DNA from: Didymella arachidicola
Taxonomy: Eukaryota > Ascomycota > Dothideomycetes > Pleosporales > Didymellaceae
DNA: 64,000 nt
Direction: 5' to 3'
Assembly: GCA_016630955.3 (NCBI GenBank)
Contig: CM049995.1
Location: forward strand, 372,001 to 436,000
A model generated the notes under the pieces. That model saw only the letters and a list, made by a program, of their open reading frames with translations. It made no database searches and was not told the origin of the DNA. A program made the position numbers and the translations under genes. Below are positions 18,694 through 30,467 of this stretch, in pieces; within the stretch, counting starts at the first letter, position 1, and every line of letters starts with the position of its first letter.

Positions 18694-19848
18694 ATGTCCT
18701 CGCCCGCCCTCCGCCATGACGGCTCCCCCATGGACACGCACATCCTGACGCGCTATGCGGACAGGCACGCCGACACGAAGAGCGCCGGCAGCATGAAGAT
18801 ATCTCCGCCGCCCCACTCCGCCGCGGGCGGCCCAGCCAAAGTCGACAAGAAGAGCTACGAGTACCTGGTCAAGAGCGGCCTCGCAGGAGGCATCGCCGGG
18901 TGCGCCGCGAAGACGGTCGTCGGCCCGCTCGACCGCGTCAAGATCCTCTTCCAGACGCAGAACCCGCAGTTTGCAAAGTACACGGGCTCGTGGACGGGCT
19001 TCCCCACGGCCGTGCGCGACATCTACGTCCAGGCGGGCGTGAACGGCCTGTTCAAGGGCCACTCGGCCACGCTGCTGCGCATCTTCCCCTACGCCGGCAT
19101 CAAGTTCCTCGCATACGAGCAGATCCGCGCCCGCGTCATCCACTCCAGCGCCCAGGAGACGCCCGGCCGCCGCTTCGTCTCCGGCAGCATGGCCGGCATG
19201 GTCTCCGTCTTCTTCACCTACCCGCTGGAAGTCATCCGCGTGCGCCTCGCTTTCGAGACCCGCGCGGGTGAGCGCTCCAGCCTGTCCTCCATCGTGCGCA
19301 GAATCTACTCGGAGCACGCCGCGCCCCCCGCGCACAGCACCGCCACCGCCGCCCACGCCGTCGACAAACTCACCCCGCAGTCCGGCCTTGCCAACTTCTT
19401 CCGCGGCTTCACCCCCACCCTCCTCGGCATGGTGCCCTACGCCGGCGCCTCCTTCCTCGCGCACGACACCATGAGCGACGTCATGCGCTGGCCCGCCCTC
19501 GCCCCCTACACCGTCCTCCCCAACACCTCGCGCCCCGAAACACCCACCCAGACCGAGAAGCCCGCGCAGCTGCGCTACTGGGCCGAGCTGACCACAGGCG
19601 GCATCGCAGGCTTCGTCTCGCAGACCGTGTCGTACCCGCTCGAAGTCATCCGGCGGCGGATGCAAGTCGGCGGCGTTGTGGGGGATGGGCACCGTCTGGG
19701 CATCGCCGAGGTCGCGCGGCGGATATACGTCGAGCGCGGGTGGAGGGGGTTCTTTGTGGGGCTGACAATAGGATATGTCAAGGTTGTGCCCATGGTGGCG
19801 ACGAGCTTTTTCGTGTACGAGCGCGCAAAGTTTTATCTGGGGATATAG
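18694..19848 (+). CDS. LEU5: Mitochondrial carrier, Leu5/SLC25A42-like (coenzyme A carrier)
   Basis: A 384-aa single-exon protein with three mitochondrial carrier repeats, each with PxD/ExxK/R signatures: GPLDRVKILFQ (repeat 1), TYPLEVIRVRLAFETR (repeat 2) and SYPLEVIRRRMQVGG (repeat 3). The first and last motifs are those of the Leu5/Graves-disease-carrier group that moves CoA into the mitochondrial matrix. A weakly conserved N-terminal extension of about 50 residues precedes repeat 1, so the start at 18694 versus the ATG at 18730 is open. The neighbouring gene downstream on the other strand is another carrier, so the two converge. Confidence 0.88.
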   Translation: MSSPALRHDGSPMDTHILTRYADRHADTKSAGSMKISPPPHSAAGGPAKVDKKSYEYLVKSGLAGGIAGCAAKTVVGPLDRVKILFQTQNPQFAKYTGSWTGFPTAVRDIYVQAGVNGLFKGHSATLLRIFPYAGIKFLAYEQIRARVIHSSAQETPGRRFVSGSMAGMVSVFFTYPLEVIRVRLAFETRAGERSSLSSIVRRIYSEHAAPPAHSTATAAHAVDKLTPQSGLANFFRGFTPTLLGMVPYAGASFLAHDTMSDVMRWPALAPYTVLPNTSRPETPTQTEKPAQLRYWAELTTGGIAGFVSQTVSYPLEVIRRRMQVGGVVGDGHRLGIAEVARRIYVERGWRGFFVGLTIGYVKVVPMVATSFFVYERAKFYLGI

Positions 19849-20387
19849 ACGGCGCACTGGCGTTTGGGAGTTATCGAGCTGGCGATACCTTGGCCTGTAT
19901 ATAGACGGCTGCATGAGCGCGTGCGTTGGAGGGTGTCAGTTCATATACAACACAAACATGCAATCAACACATCCATGTATGCATGTCACAAGCGTCTGCA
20001 ATGCCGTGGGTGCGAACAAACTCTAGGTGGATAGTGAGCAACATCCCATACCGCTGCTAGGATACACTACATGCTACAGACATATCAACAGCTCCTCCGC
20101 CGAGTCGAGTGGGCCGCAAAAGCGCCCCCCACCATAAGAAGATCATAGGTCCCAGAACGCCATTCTATGCAAGGGGAAAGTGTGACAGGCCGTCGCTAAA
20201 AGGAACCAACACTAAAGTGCTCGCCTCCGTGGAGACGGCACGAGCAGGAAGGGTATCTCTGTATGGATATGCAAATGAAACGCTCAACAGTGGAGTCGTA
20301 TGGTAGGGGTGTGGGGTGTGGCGAGAGGTGGATGCAGTAGGGGTTCAGGTGGCGATGTTTGGGTGGTGTGTTTAGACAATCGCGTGC
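19849..20387. other. Convergent intergenic region, 0.5 kb
   Basis: 3' flanks of the two carrier genes. No supported gene or repeat. Confidence 0.6.
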
Positions 20388-22366
20388 TCAAGGCAAGTCC
20401 AGGGCTTTCTTGGACTTGTCGTAGACCACGTACGTGATGGACACGGCAGGGACGACCTTGAATAGGTTGGGTGTCAGACCTCTGAACAGGCCGCGGAAGC
20501 CCTCGCCCTGGATCGTCTGCCGCGTGACGTCCATAATGCCAGTGTATGTCTTGGGGTGCATGACGGTGCCCTGGCTTTGTAATCGCGTCCGCAGCACGTT
20601 CAGCGGATATACGGCACTGGCACCAAAGGCTCCGGAGAAGCCACCAATGGCTGCAGTCATGAATCCTCCTGGTTCCGCGTCCGATTCGTGGCAGCCGAGC
20701 TTCTTCGCGTTATGCCGTGCAACGTATCGTTTGAGGTATTCGAATGTCCCGAGATCGAGCGCGGCGTAGGGGAAGATACCAAAGAGGCCCATGGGCAGAC
20801 CTCGATAGCAAGCAACGATGCCTCCGCTCTGCCACATCTTCTTTGCTGTTTCCCAAATTAGGCGGTTGCCGTGCAGTCCACCAGCAACGGTCTCGCATTG
20901 CATGCGACTGTCACAAGGTAAGCTTGGGCTACACTTCATCGTCGACGAAATACCTACAATTTGAGGGTGTCGATGGGGTAGACAGCGAACTGCGAGATCA
21001 TACCCGCAACTCCACCAGCAGCAAATTTGGACCAAGAGTGAATGGCGGCTGGGTCGTTGTGCCCTTCAAATTTGGCAAAGGCGCGTTTCGTGGCCTCGTA
21101 CGCGCCAAACTTGATGGCCGACTCCGGCATGACTTTGATGACGTTCAAGCCGTTTCCTTGCACGATTAGCCCGTCTCAATCGCGTGCCAGGACCACACCT
21201 ACCAGCGTAAAGACTACGCATACCACCAGCCTGCCAGAGTTCCTTCATGGCAACGGCGAGTGGCTCCCATGCGCGAACGGCGCTCTTGAAGATGTTTCCA
21301 CTCTTCGCAGCAGCCACCACTTCTTTCTTTGCGCCCGTTTGCGCAATGAGGTACACTTTTAATCGGTCGAGGGGAGCGGTTGATGTACGAGATACAATGC
21401 CTGCAATGCCTCCCGCCACGAAGTAGCCTGGATTGGGAACACAACCAATCAGCATGGTTCCGAAGCTCATGAGTAGCCCCCTTTGCGACTCGAAAAGGGG
21501 AGAATCAAGCTCCCCGTCGTCGAAGCGTGGCGGGAGTCCTTGCGAAATGGCGGAGGGTGGAGCGCGAGTCATGTCCAACGGTACGACGTGATCTGATGTA
21601 AAGCCATATGGTGGCGTCTTCGCGACGAGAAAGAGAGAACCAAGAAAGAATTCAAGAAAACGCTTAGAAGTACCTAGTCCTTGTATGGTGTCATCGTTCA
21701 CGAGTACATCGCCCTCGGAATTCACTTTGAGTGTTGCGTTGAAGTACGACATGACGGCTTGGAGATTCGGCGCGCTGACGGGTATGAATAGGAGGAAGTC
21801 ACTGTCCAGTCAGCAGCCGTGGTCTTGGAGGTATGGGTTGACATACCGCCATTCCTCGAAGCTGATGTGTCCATCTCCGTTGGTGTCCACCTCGAGGAAG
21901 AAGTTATCGAGCTTGTTGTTCGGCACCGTAAGGCCCGCACGTCGCAGCGCATTGCGAAGTTCGTCTTTCGAAAGCTTGCCGTCGCCGTTAATATCGATGC
22001 TGCGGAAGAGCGCTAGTAGCTCTTTTTCGGTTTCTTCGACGAATGTGTGGAACTCTGCCAAAGTTGTGAGCTGCAAGAAGCTTTGCTCTTCCTGTGAGAC
22101 GCACCCTTGTATGTAATTTTGCCATTGCCATCCGCGTCGACAGCCTTCATGACCTCGTTCAAGAGCTCATCTGCGTTCTTTAGAGCTACATTTCCCCTGT
22201 CAGCGGAAGCCCTCGAGGTTCAGGGATGCCTCGTACGGTGATCCAGTTTTCGCAGGCCCTTCTTCAGACCGGCAAGATCCAACTGGCCCTGCTTGCGCAA
22301 GTCGAGGGTCGACCAGAGCTCGTCCACCCTCGCGTCGGCGACTCTCGCGGTTTTTGTGTCGTCCAT
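20388..22366 (-). CDS. SAL1: Ca2+-regulated mitochondrial carrier, Sal1/SCaMC-like (ATP-Mg/Pi)
   Basis: Seven exons on the minus strand (22366-22237, 22185-22105, 22054-21847, 21801-21674, 21592-21203, 21156-20958, 20907-20388) give 551 aa. All junctions restore family sequence, for example DH|PLKNADELL and EEWR|DFLLF. The N-terminal half has EF-hand loops DADGNGKITYKE, DINGDGKLSKDE and DTNGDGHISFEE. The C-terminal half has three carrier repeats with APLDRLKVYLIAQ, VYPIDTLKFRMQCE and VYPLNVLRTRLQSQG. This is the architecture of SCaMC/Sal1, which exchanges ATP-Mg for phosphate across the inner membrane and is gated by Ca2+ on the intermembrane side. Introns are 45-81 nt. Confidence 0.93.
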
Positions 22367-23022
22367 GGTGGTCTTGCTATCTTGGGTCTATCATGGCTGT
22401 GGCACGCGACGCACAAGGAACGGCTCTCGACCGGGAACGAGGAGAATGGCTGAAAGAATGGCAGCGGATGAGGGACGGGTGCGTAGGATTCGACCGTGGG
22501 GTATGAGATCAGAGGGCTGACCGATAAAAGCCTAGCGGGTGTAGGAAAAGGGAAGAGCCTGGCTAAGCTGCAAGTTGCCGATTCTCATTGGCCGAGGCGG
22601 CGTTCACTTCCGCACTCTCACCGGCTACCGTCGCACGCGACCGTCGACAACACCAACCACCAAGTCGCTGCAGAAGTCAAGTGCTGACTCGAGGGGACTG
22701 GCAGAGCACCACGTATTCCGACAACGCCCTTCTCTCGAGACTGCAATCAATGCTCAGCAAGCAGGCATCAGCATGCGTTGATTGATGTCTGAGTTGGCTT
22801 CAAAAGGAGACACTGCTGATCTGGAGCTGGCTATGGTCTTTGAAGTAATCCGTGAGACTACCAAATTGTCTGGTCTGCCCTGGACTTGATTATAATCTAA
22901 GACCCCCTCGAGATTTGCCATCCTGCAATACTGGAGATTTCACCATCTACACCATTGTCAAACACCTCACACTACGTATCAAGGATCAATCGGTCATAAC
23001 GACGAATTGGTCGGGCGTAATC
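22367..23022. other. Divergent promoter region, 0.65 kb
   Basis: Shared upstream region of SAL1-like (minus) and cyclin C (plus). No supported gene. Confidence 0.6.
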
Positions 23023-24002
23023 ATGGCTTCAAACTACTGGGAGTCGACGCAGCGGCGGTTCTGGATGTTCACAAAGCAGCAACTCGCCGTGGAAAGAAAG
23101 AAGATGGAAGAGGCGGAACGCAACTTGGTCAGCATGTACCCTCTACCGGACAGACGACACCTTAGTATCTACTTCTACCACCGTAAGCTTGCCAGATGCT
23201 GTTCTTGAGGCCTCAGCTGATGCCAACAGAGTTGTCGAAGATGGCCAGGCCGCTGTCCATTCGACAGCAAGCACTAGCTACAGCGCAGGTCTATGTACGG
23301 CGATTCTACGTCAAAGTGGAGATACGAAGAACGAATCCAGCTCTTGTCTTAGCGACAGCTCTGTACCTGGCTTGCAAGATGGAAGAGTGTCCCCAGCACA
23401 TTAGAATGGTGCTGGCAGAGGCTCGACACTGCTGGGGTAAGTTTGCCTCCATTCTTGCAGTGCACTACTGACTTGCATCAGATACCTCATTCAACGATAT
23501 CTCTAAGATTGGAGAATGCGAGTTCAGCTTGATCTCGGAAATGAACTCACAGTTGATTTTGCACCATCCCTATCGCAGCCTCAGCGAGCTGCAGACACAG
23601 TTCCAGCTCACTCAAGAGGAGAATGCACTGGCATGGTCTATCATCAACGACCACTATCTGACAGATCTACCACTACTACATGCACCGCACGTGATTGCCA
23701 TCACGGCGATGTTCCTCGCTGTCGTGCTCAAGCCGACACAGGGCGGGCTGCAGATGAGCGCTGCGGGTACTGCAAACGCACTGCAATCACTGAGCAATGC
23801 AAGGGGCGCAGGGGGGGTCGGCGCACAGAGCCGAGTACAAAAGCTCGTAGACTGGTTGGCAGAGAGCAACGTGGATATCGAGGCTGTAGTGGAGACGACG
23901 CAGGAACTGATCAGCTTGTACGAGGTATGGGAGAACTACACGGACAAGACCTGCAAAGATCAAATTGCAAAGTTTGTCAAGGCGAGAGGACTGGACAAAT
24001 GA
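23023..24002 (+). CDS. SSN8: Cyclin C, Mediator kinase-module subunit (Ssn8/Srb11)
   Basis: Three exons (23023-23182, 23230-23436, 23482-24002) encode 295 aa. The first junction gives YFYH|QLSKMARPLSIRQQ and the second CW|DTSFNDISKIGECEF. The cyclin box contains ATAQVYVRRFYVKVEIRRTN, then LACKMEECPQHIR, and the second fold has HHPYRSLSELQ and ENALAWSIINDHYLTDLPLL. The sequence starts MASNYWESTQRRFW, the usual cyclin C start. It pairs with Cdk8 (Ssn3) in the Mediator kinase module that regulates RNA polymerase II. Confidence 0.95.
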
Positions 24003-25924
24003 TGGAAGCCAGCAGGTGGAGGTGGTATTGCCACTGGTTTACTTGTTTGGGCGGAAGGTACATCATCGCAAGGGATGAAGCATGACAACACGATGATCAT
24101 GGAAGGAAAAGAGCTGGATGCTGGTGTAGCAGTGAAGTATAGGCTGTACATGCGGACTTGGAATTCGTGACCAAGAGCCCGCTCATGTGGCCTGCTGGCA
24201 TTCGGTTTCAGTAGTCCATACGGCCTCGAAGTCCGGCTGCAAATATGCTCACGTGCGTTGGAGAGGGACTGACAATCTCAAGCCTGTGCCGTGTGGGGAG
24301 ATGCTAAGATGAGGGTGTTTCGAGCATGGGCAGATCAACAATGCGCTCCTTAGCCTGTCCCAAAAGTGTTTGCGCCAGTGGAACGAGACGGTCATAGGGA
24401 GCGTTGAGATGGGGCAAGTGAGCTCGGGCAGCCCAGCAACGAGCACAATAAACACTGGAATGTTTACAGTCAACATGCGCGTTCGGAGAAAGGATGACAA
24501 ACTGGCCTCTGCAGACGGGAGATTGCCCATCGAAGGCGCCTGCGCTCGGCGTGAACGAGCAGCCCATGCGGGGGGAGGCAGGCGCAGCTATTTTGGTGGT
24601 CTTGGCACTCAGGGTGCGATTGGACCAAAAGGACACTCGGAAGGTTTCGCACGTCACACTGGAGCTGGTCGGGGCGCCCATGGATCGCTGAGGGGTGGGA
24701 GATGTCAGACACGGGCAGCGTCTGGGCAGACACTTTTACAGTCGCTGGACAGAGGTTCTGCGAGCTGGGCATCGAGAGCATTTGGTTCTGCCTTGCCATG
24801 TGAGACTCTCGACATGGGTTTCCAGAGTCGTCGGCGTTGAAGGCGAGGGCTGGCAACATTCCAGAACGATGGCGGGCGGCTGCAGAGGGCAATGATTTGC
24901 ACCCGTCGCAGGGACGAGTCGGCTGGGCGAGCGAATCCTAGAAACCCCTCAACCACGCTGTTGAGCGGAGGGCACCAGCGCCGCGCCGCTTTGCTCCTAG
25001 GGCCCCTCCCCATCCTGGACAAGAGGAGCCGAAGCTCGAGAGCCTCGATTCTCGAAGCTGCGCCCGCCCTTGCCGACAAGGAACCGACAGCGCATCGATG
25101 AATCACAAGGCTGCTGTCCGGCGTGGTGGTCGCAGAATGCATTCCCCTGGAAGCAGACTCGAGCACTGGGCCTGCCGGGGGGGGGGGGAAGCGGTCAGTG
25201 CCTGCAGGTGGTCATTTGGGACCCAGCTTTGGCGAGGCTGTGAGCTGTAGCGTGCGCGCGCGCATAAGTGGTTTCGTCTGTCGGCGCCGACCAGACTGCA
25301 CGACTGCAATGGCACACTGCACACTGCACACTGCACGACAGCTAGGCCGGCAGAGGGACGGGCATGCTGGCTGTCACTGCAATGGCACAATGAAGTCGCG
25401 CAGGCATTGCACCCGCGCATACTGGCGTTGCCAGCAGCCGTGTGCGATGATGGCACTGGGGAGTGTGGACGCTGGCGCCCTGGTCGACAGGTGCTTGTCC
25501 AAAACGCCAGCGAGTGCATGCAGCATAGCTCCTGGCCCAGTGGCGAAGTGCGCGCCCAATCAGAAACAAGGGCCCCACTTTCGCTTTCGCTAGGCCGTCG
25601 CCCGCTGACTTGTGCGTGCCTTTCAAATCATCCCAACCATTCCCTCCTGCTCCTCTCGCCTGCACCCAAGCGCTTCCACTCACCTTCAAGACATCCACCC
25701 AGCCTCGCACCGCACTTGTAGTTAATACTCTCGCCTCTCGCCTCTCGCCTCTCGCACCTCGCCCGCCGTCCTTGACGCTCTCACGCCCTACGTTACACCT
25801 ACCCGACCAGGCCCGACCCCCTGCCGGTTCTGCTTTGTTGTGATCCCTCACTCCACCGCCCTTTTGCGCAGCCCCCCACCACCTCCGACTTCCGTCCGGT
25901 CTGCCATCACCACAACCCGCAACC
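24003..25924. other. Long intergenic region, 1.9 kb
   Basis: Many overlapping frames of 60-190 codons occur but none has domain-like composition, splice logic or a convincing start. A (TGCACAC)n-like repeat lies at about 25311-25340. From about 25620 the plus strand becomes C/T-rich with CTCGCCTCTCGCC repeats (25731-25760), which looks like a long 5' UTR or promoter of the next gene. Confidence 0.5.
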
Positions 25925-26578
25925 ATGTCGCAGTTCTTCAACTACGGTGCGCAGCACCACACCCAGCACCTCAACGCCCACCAGCACAACAACAACCACC
26001 ACGGCGGCCGATCGCGGCGGGCGCCTCGCATCTCGGCCCAGCACCAGCAGAAGCAGTTTCGCCAGGTCCGCACCCCAAAGGAGTTCAACGTCGAGCCCCC
26101 AACCTCCATTGCCTTCAAGCGTGACTTCGAGGCCGCCCGCTCTTTCGACATTGAGGACGACGAGATGTTCTGCCCCTTCCACCTGCTCACTGAGGATGAT
26201 GTAAGTCATTCGGCCCGCGATGTTTGCCACCCGGTCGTGTCATAGCATGGGACTCACACCACGCAGCTCCAGTCTATCCACTCGTCTGGCTCTGACCGCT
26301 CCTCGCTGTCCAGCGGCTCGCCCGAGCAGTCGCCGCTCCAGCACCAGCTGCAGCCGACCCCCTCATTTGTCCTGTCAACGGCACCCAACCCATACACTCC
26401 GTCCAACTTTCAGCAGAACAACGCTGCGCAGACCAAGCTGCACCAGCCCCTAGCTCAGCGCACCCGCAATGCCATTCCCATCGTTGACCCCTCGACGCGA
26501 GCTGTTGCCAGCCCCCCGCCATCCGTCTCCCCCAACAGGCAGATGCAGCAGCAGTTCATGTCGCAGCGACGCTGGTGA
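25925..26578 (+). CDS. Small conserved-looking fungal protein, function unknown
   Basis: Two exons (25925-26200, 26267-26578; intron 66 nt with GTAAGT donor and CAG acceptor) give 195 aa. I do not recognise the family. The N-terminus is His/Asn/Gln-rich (HHTQHLNAHQHNNNHHGG). A well-ordered block follows: KEFNVEPPTSIAFKRDFEAA and RSFDIEDDEMFCPFHLLTED. The rest is Ser/Pro/Gln-rich, probably disordered, ending QQFMSQRRW. The acidic block with FCPFHLL could be a short protein-binding motif. The long pyrimidine-rich leader suggests a regulated transcript. No signal peptide or TM segment is present. Confidence 0.75.
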
Positions 26579-28096
26579 GCTTTGCAGGCACGAGGCTCAG
26601 CGACTGTCTGCTGGGTATTGCGGCGTCTTCGTTGCTTGCTAGTGGCTGCCCTACTACCAGGATCTAATTCTTCTTCTTGATATCCTCCGGAGGATCCACG
26701 TCTATACTACGACTCTCCCCTGTACAAATCTACGATATCTTCTTCGACATCTTGGGTATACCACTCGCCTCGCGACGGCGTAACATCATTCCTGCGGACT
26801 CATTTCGAATAAACGCTAGAGCCTCTTGTCTCTTGGCGATAACGCATAACGGCGGTTTGCACACTCGGTGTTTTTGGTCGCATTGGGAGTTATCATAAGC
26901 GTTCTAAAGACTAAAAATCTTGTTGTCTTGTTGCCCGATTGCTTCTTAGCAGGGTAGATTTCTTTTGTCCGGTCGGTTCTCGGTTTCAGCGGTCGGTATA
27001 TACCAATTGGCGCGAATTTCGAAGCGGCGGTGTCAAAGCGTGTTGGGGTCAACGGTTCTGGGTGCATATCGTCTGGTGTCTCATCAATCATTGTACGACG
27101 CTAGGATGATTCTACGCAGTCACATGGCGCGGCGGGTCTGTTTCCTTTTCTCTTTCTTTCATTGTATGAGGCTACATACGACCCCATGGGCGGACGATGG
27201 GCTGATCTTCTTGGATGTTTTGGTCCCATCTTCTGGATTTCCTTCGGGATGCTGTTATTCTCATACTTGACACGCCTCTATCGAGGGCAGTGAATATCTT
27301 AGGATACGCAATCGCACTTACTACTCTTCATATTATTTTGAATGTATTGAAGATGCGTGAACTATACTAAGAAGTATCGAAGCCAGCTGTGGCAGTAGGT
27401 CTATAGCTTCGCGGTGAGGAGATGCCAGATGTGGGAAGTTCTGGCGGTGCGAGTGTTCTGGACAACTTCATGAGTCGTGCTCTGCTCTTGTGAGCATGCG
27501 GGGTAAGTCCAAGACCGTACAGCTCAGAGGCCTCAAAGCAGCTCGTGTTTCACTGAACGGCCGCCTCAGCGAGAACGTCCGCCAAAGCTGCAGATCACAG
27601 CAGCGCGTTGGGTCCCACGCGGGGTGCCCGTTGAAAGCATGCAGGAACCGGTACGGAAGCGCCCACCCGCAATTGCGTACCATGGGGACTTGTGGGATCC
27701 TCTCCAAGCGTACCGCTGAAGCCAACAACCAAAGTTATTGCGTGCGAACGACGATCCAGGCACTGTTATGTGCTATACGAGCGCGGGCCAGTGCTTTGAA
27801 ATTGGTGTTGCGTATTGGACGTTCGCGGCCATAGGCACTACTCGTAATGGTGATAGCTCCGTTGCATAGCTGTTGACGTCACAGATCCCATCCTCGGCAT
27901 ACGAGCTAAGGGACGGGCTTCTTCAGCTCTAAGAGCTCGCACAGTCCTTTCCTCCGCAAATCATCAGTACAGCCAAACCAGCTTTCAACGACATCTCCAA
28001 TTCCATCAGAATTACCAACTGAGGTCATTCTGAAGTATTTCGATCCACCGCATAATCCACACGCTCCCACGGCCTCTCCCTCACCAAACACACAAG
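26579..28096. other. Intergenic region, 1.5 kb
   Basis: The 3' flank of the preceding gene and upstream region of the small mitochondrial protein gene. No supported gene is seen. Confidence 0.5.
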
Positions 28097-28541
28097 ATGT
28101 ACTCGGTACGCTCCATCGTTGCACGCCGCGCGCCTTTCGTCTCCGTCGGCACCGTTCAGCGTGCTGCCTTCTCCCAGTCGATAGCTCGCTGCGCAGGCAA
28201 GGAGTCCAAGCTGCGTACGTAGAACCGCGTCGACACGACGAAGCTCTCTACAGCCGGGTAACTAACAGCACTCCCAGACACGGAGGGTCGCGCAGAAGAG
28301 GCTGAGGAGCTCAAGCAGAAGCAGCTCAAGAACCAGAAGGAAGGCAAGGGCAAGTGGGAGGAGGGTCTTGCCAGCGACAGCGAAAGCATTGTGCGTATAT
28401 CTGGAGCCTACTGGCGGTGTTTTGAGAAGTGGTACTGATAAGATGCAGGTCAAGGCTGACAGGAGCGAAACCAACACCTCGGCCGCTGATAACATTAAGA
28501 AGCTCCAGGAGGAAACTGCTAAGGTCGCCAAGGACCAGTAG
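28097..28541 (+). CDS. Small Lys/Glu-rich protein with mitochondrial-type presequence
   Basis: Three exons (28097-28214, 28278-28390, 28449-28541) encode 107 aa. The first intron has a CTAAC branch site and CAG acceptor. The N-terminus MYSVRSIVARRAPFVSVGTV is Arg-rich, lacks acids and looks like a mitochondrial targeting peptide. The mature part is highly charged and helical (TEGRAEEAEELKQKQLKNQK, then GKGKWEEGLASDSESIVKAD) and ends KLQEETAKVAKDQ. I do not recognise a characterised family. A small matrix or inner-membrane accessory protein is an inference. Confidence 0.7.
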
Positions 28542-29453
28542 ACGCGTCAACGCATCTCCTCCAATCTGGCGCCATTGACGTAGGGTACACGATTGTCTGC
28601 CCTGTAATCATCAAAAGAGTGGGCTATTTGCGAAAGGGCCATAAACAAGGTGGATGCGACTCAGCTTTGATCTGAGATGAGGACATGACTGCCATATCTC
28701 CTTTAATCAATTTCAAACGACGAACACTTAAAGACAGGTACCTAAATAGGCCTTTCCAGATCCCTTGTGCAATGCTGCTACCTACTTACGCGTTCGAGTG
28801 GAAACCTCACAAGGCGAGCATTACGCTCTCGCTAATACACCTGCTGGTGGCTTGCACAATCGGCCAGACAGCACCCCTGGTGGTACAAAGTCGATCTGCA
28901 AAGCACTCAATCCTCTTCTTTGACTCCCACATATGTTCATTGACACTAAACATAACTATGCTCAATCAGCGGCTTCGACAGACGCGTCGTTGTCCTCTAT
29001 TCCCGAATGCGATTCGTTCATCACTGCGGACTTCTAATAAACCGACGATGCCGCAGATCCACCGTCGATTCACACGAGGAATCACAAAGGCAAGCATTTG
29101 GGTATGGACGGATGCTGGGCTCTTTGTGGAGGCTCCAACCGAAGCAGGCGACTAAATTAGGAGCGAATACAAGGTCAATGAGCAACAGCGGATGGTATCT
29201 CAGAGGGTGTGATGTTTGGTCGGGATAAAGTGTGCGTGGGCACGTTTCTTAGGGTATTAGATACTATATGCTACTCATCAGTCATGAGAATGACATTGAG
29301 TGAGTGTTCTGTCGACTCAATCGAGTCCTGCAAGTGCCCAAGGTTATCCGGATATACAACACCAGTCATCAAACCCAAAACGCCTCCCAGACCTTAAACA
29401 TCCAATACATACACACACCACCCATCCCGCATCCCCATCACCAGCCCCGCACC
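28542..29453. other. Intergenic region, 0.9 kb
   Basis: Lies between convergent genes. One frame of 156 codons (28685-29155) has no features supporting it as a gene. The last 80 bp are A/C-rich. Confidence 0.5.
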
Positions 29454-30467
29454 TCACTTCCTCCCCGGCGGACTGCCCGCACGCGGACTAACAGGAAACC
29501 ACCTAACCTCATTCCTCATCCTCCCCACCCAAACCAAATACCTCTGCAGCGCCTCCTCCTTCGTCCCCGCCGTGCGCTCGCGATTCATCCACATCCGGAG
29601 GTACTTGTCCGACGCGACGTCTTTGAGGGCGACGTAATATTCGCCGTTGGAGCGCTGCTTGAGCGCGATGGCGAGGCGGCGGCCGCTGAGGCCCGTGATG
29701 GCGGAGGTTTGCTGCAGGATGGATGTTTTGAGGGGGAGGAGCGGGTCGAGAGATGTGTCGGAGATGGGGGAGTCGGTGCGTTTGGGGGGGGATTTGGAGC
29801 GTTGTTTGGAGCGTTTGGGGGGTGATTTGGCGCATTTGGTTTTGGAGGGGGTGGTGGGGGTGGTGGGTGTGGAGGAGGTTTTCGAGGATGAGGGTGCTCG
29901 GGAGAAGAGAGATGGGCGGGGTGTGGTCGTCTTTGTTGATGAGGGGACTTTGGGTGATGATGGAGGTTTGCTTGATGATGTGGACTTGAGGGATCCGAGC
30001 TTGGGGGTTGAGGGTTTGGATGACGGTTCCTTGGCTGGTTTCGAGGATGATTCTTTTGTTGGTTTTGAAGGGTGTTCTTTTGCTGATTTCGAAGAGGGTT
30101 CTTTTGTGACTTTCGACTTCGAGGACGACTTCTTCGGTGTAGATGCGTCTGGAGGCGGCGCGATCACCGGCGATGTTGGCTCTGGGAATGCTCCTATCAA
30201 AGTGGCCTTCGATGATGTGGCTTTGGGAGGTTGTGCAGGCGTAGGCGCAGCTTTGGATAAATTTGTCGAGGGCGCCGTCTTCGAGAGTTTGGTCTTTGCA
30301 GCACCCTTTGTGATGTCCTTCGCGCCTGCTTTCTTCGGTGTCGCAGCAGGCGCAGGTTTAGGCTCAGGCGCAAGATCGATCAAAGTCGCTGCCGGTTCGC
30401 TCGTATTTGGTGCAGTGAACTGCCCGCTGGCGATCTGGCGCGCGCGCTCCTTCACACTGACGAACAT
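29454..30467 (-). CDS. Ser/Lys/Pro-rich low-complexity protein, function unknown
   Basis: A 337-aa single-exon protein from the ATG at 30467 (MFVSVKERARQIASGQF). The open frame extends 35 codons further upstream but without an ATG. The middle 200 residues are built of short repeats such as KPAKEPSSKP and SSTKTTTPRPS, basic and disordered. The C-terminal 90 residues look folded: DPLLPLKTSILQQTSAITGL, then GRRLAIALKQRSNGEYYVAL and KDVASDKYLRMWMNRER. I do not recognise this domain. A nuclear or cytoskeletal role would be speculation. Confidence 0.6.
   Translation of the reverse strand: MFVSVKERARQIASGQFTAPNTSEPAATLIDLAPEPKPAPAATPKKAGAKDITKGAAKTKLSKTAPSTNLSKAAPTPAQPPKATSSKATLIGAFPEPTSPVIAPPPDASTPKKSSSKSKVTKEPSSKSAKEHPSKPTKESSSKPAKEPSSKPSTPKLGSLKSTSSSKPPSSPKVPSSTKTTTPRPSLFSRAPSSSKTSSTPTTPTTPSKTKCAKSPPKRSKQRSKSPPKRTDSPISDTSLDPLLPLKTSILQQTSAITGLSGRRLAIALKQRSNGEYYVALKDVASDKYLRMWMNRERTAGTKEEALQRYLVWVGRMRNEVRWFPVSPRAGSPPGRK

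Noticed and set aside
18502..19914. 470-codon minus-strand frame opposite the Leu5-like carrier
   Set aside because: It is the antisense shadow of a GC-rich gene; composition is Gly/Ala/Val/Asp-rich with no domain, and the plus strand has a clear carrier.
24370..25593. Several 130-190-codon frames on both strands
   Set aside because: They overlap one another, have no ATG context or splice logic, and show random-like composition.
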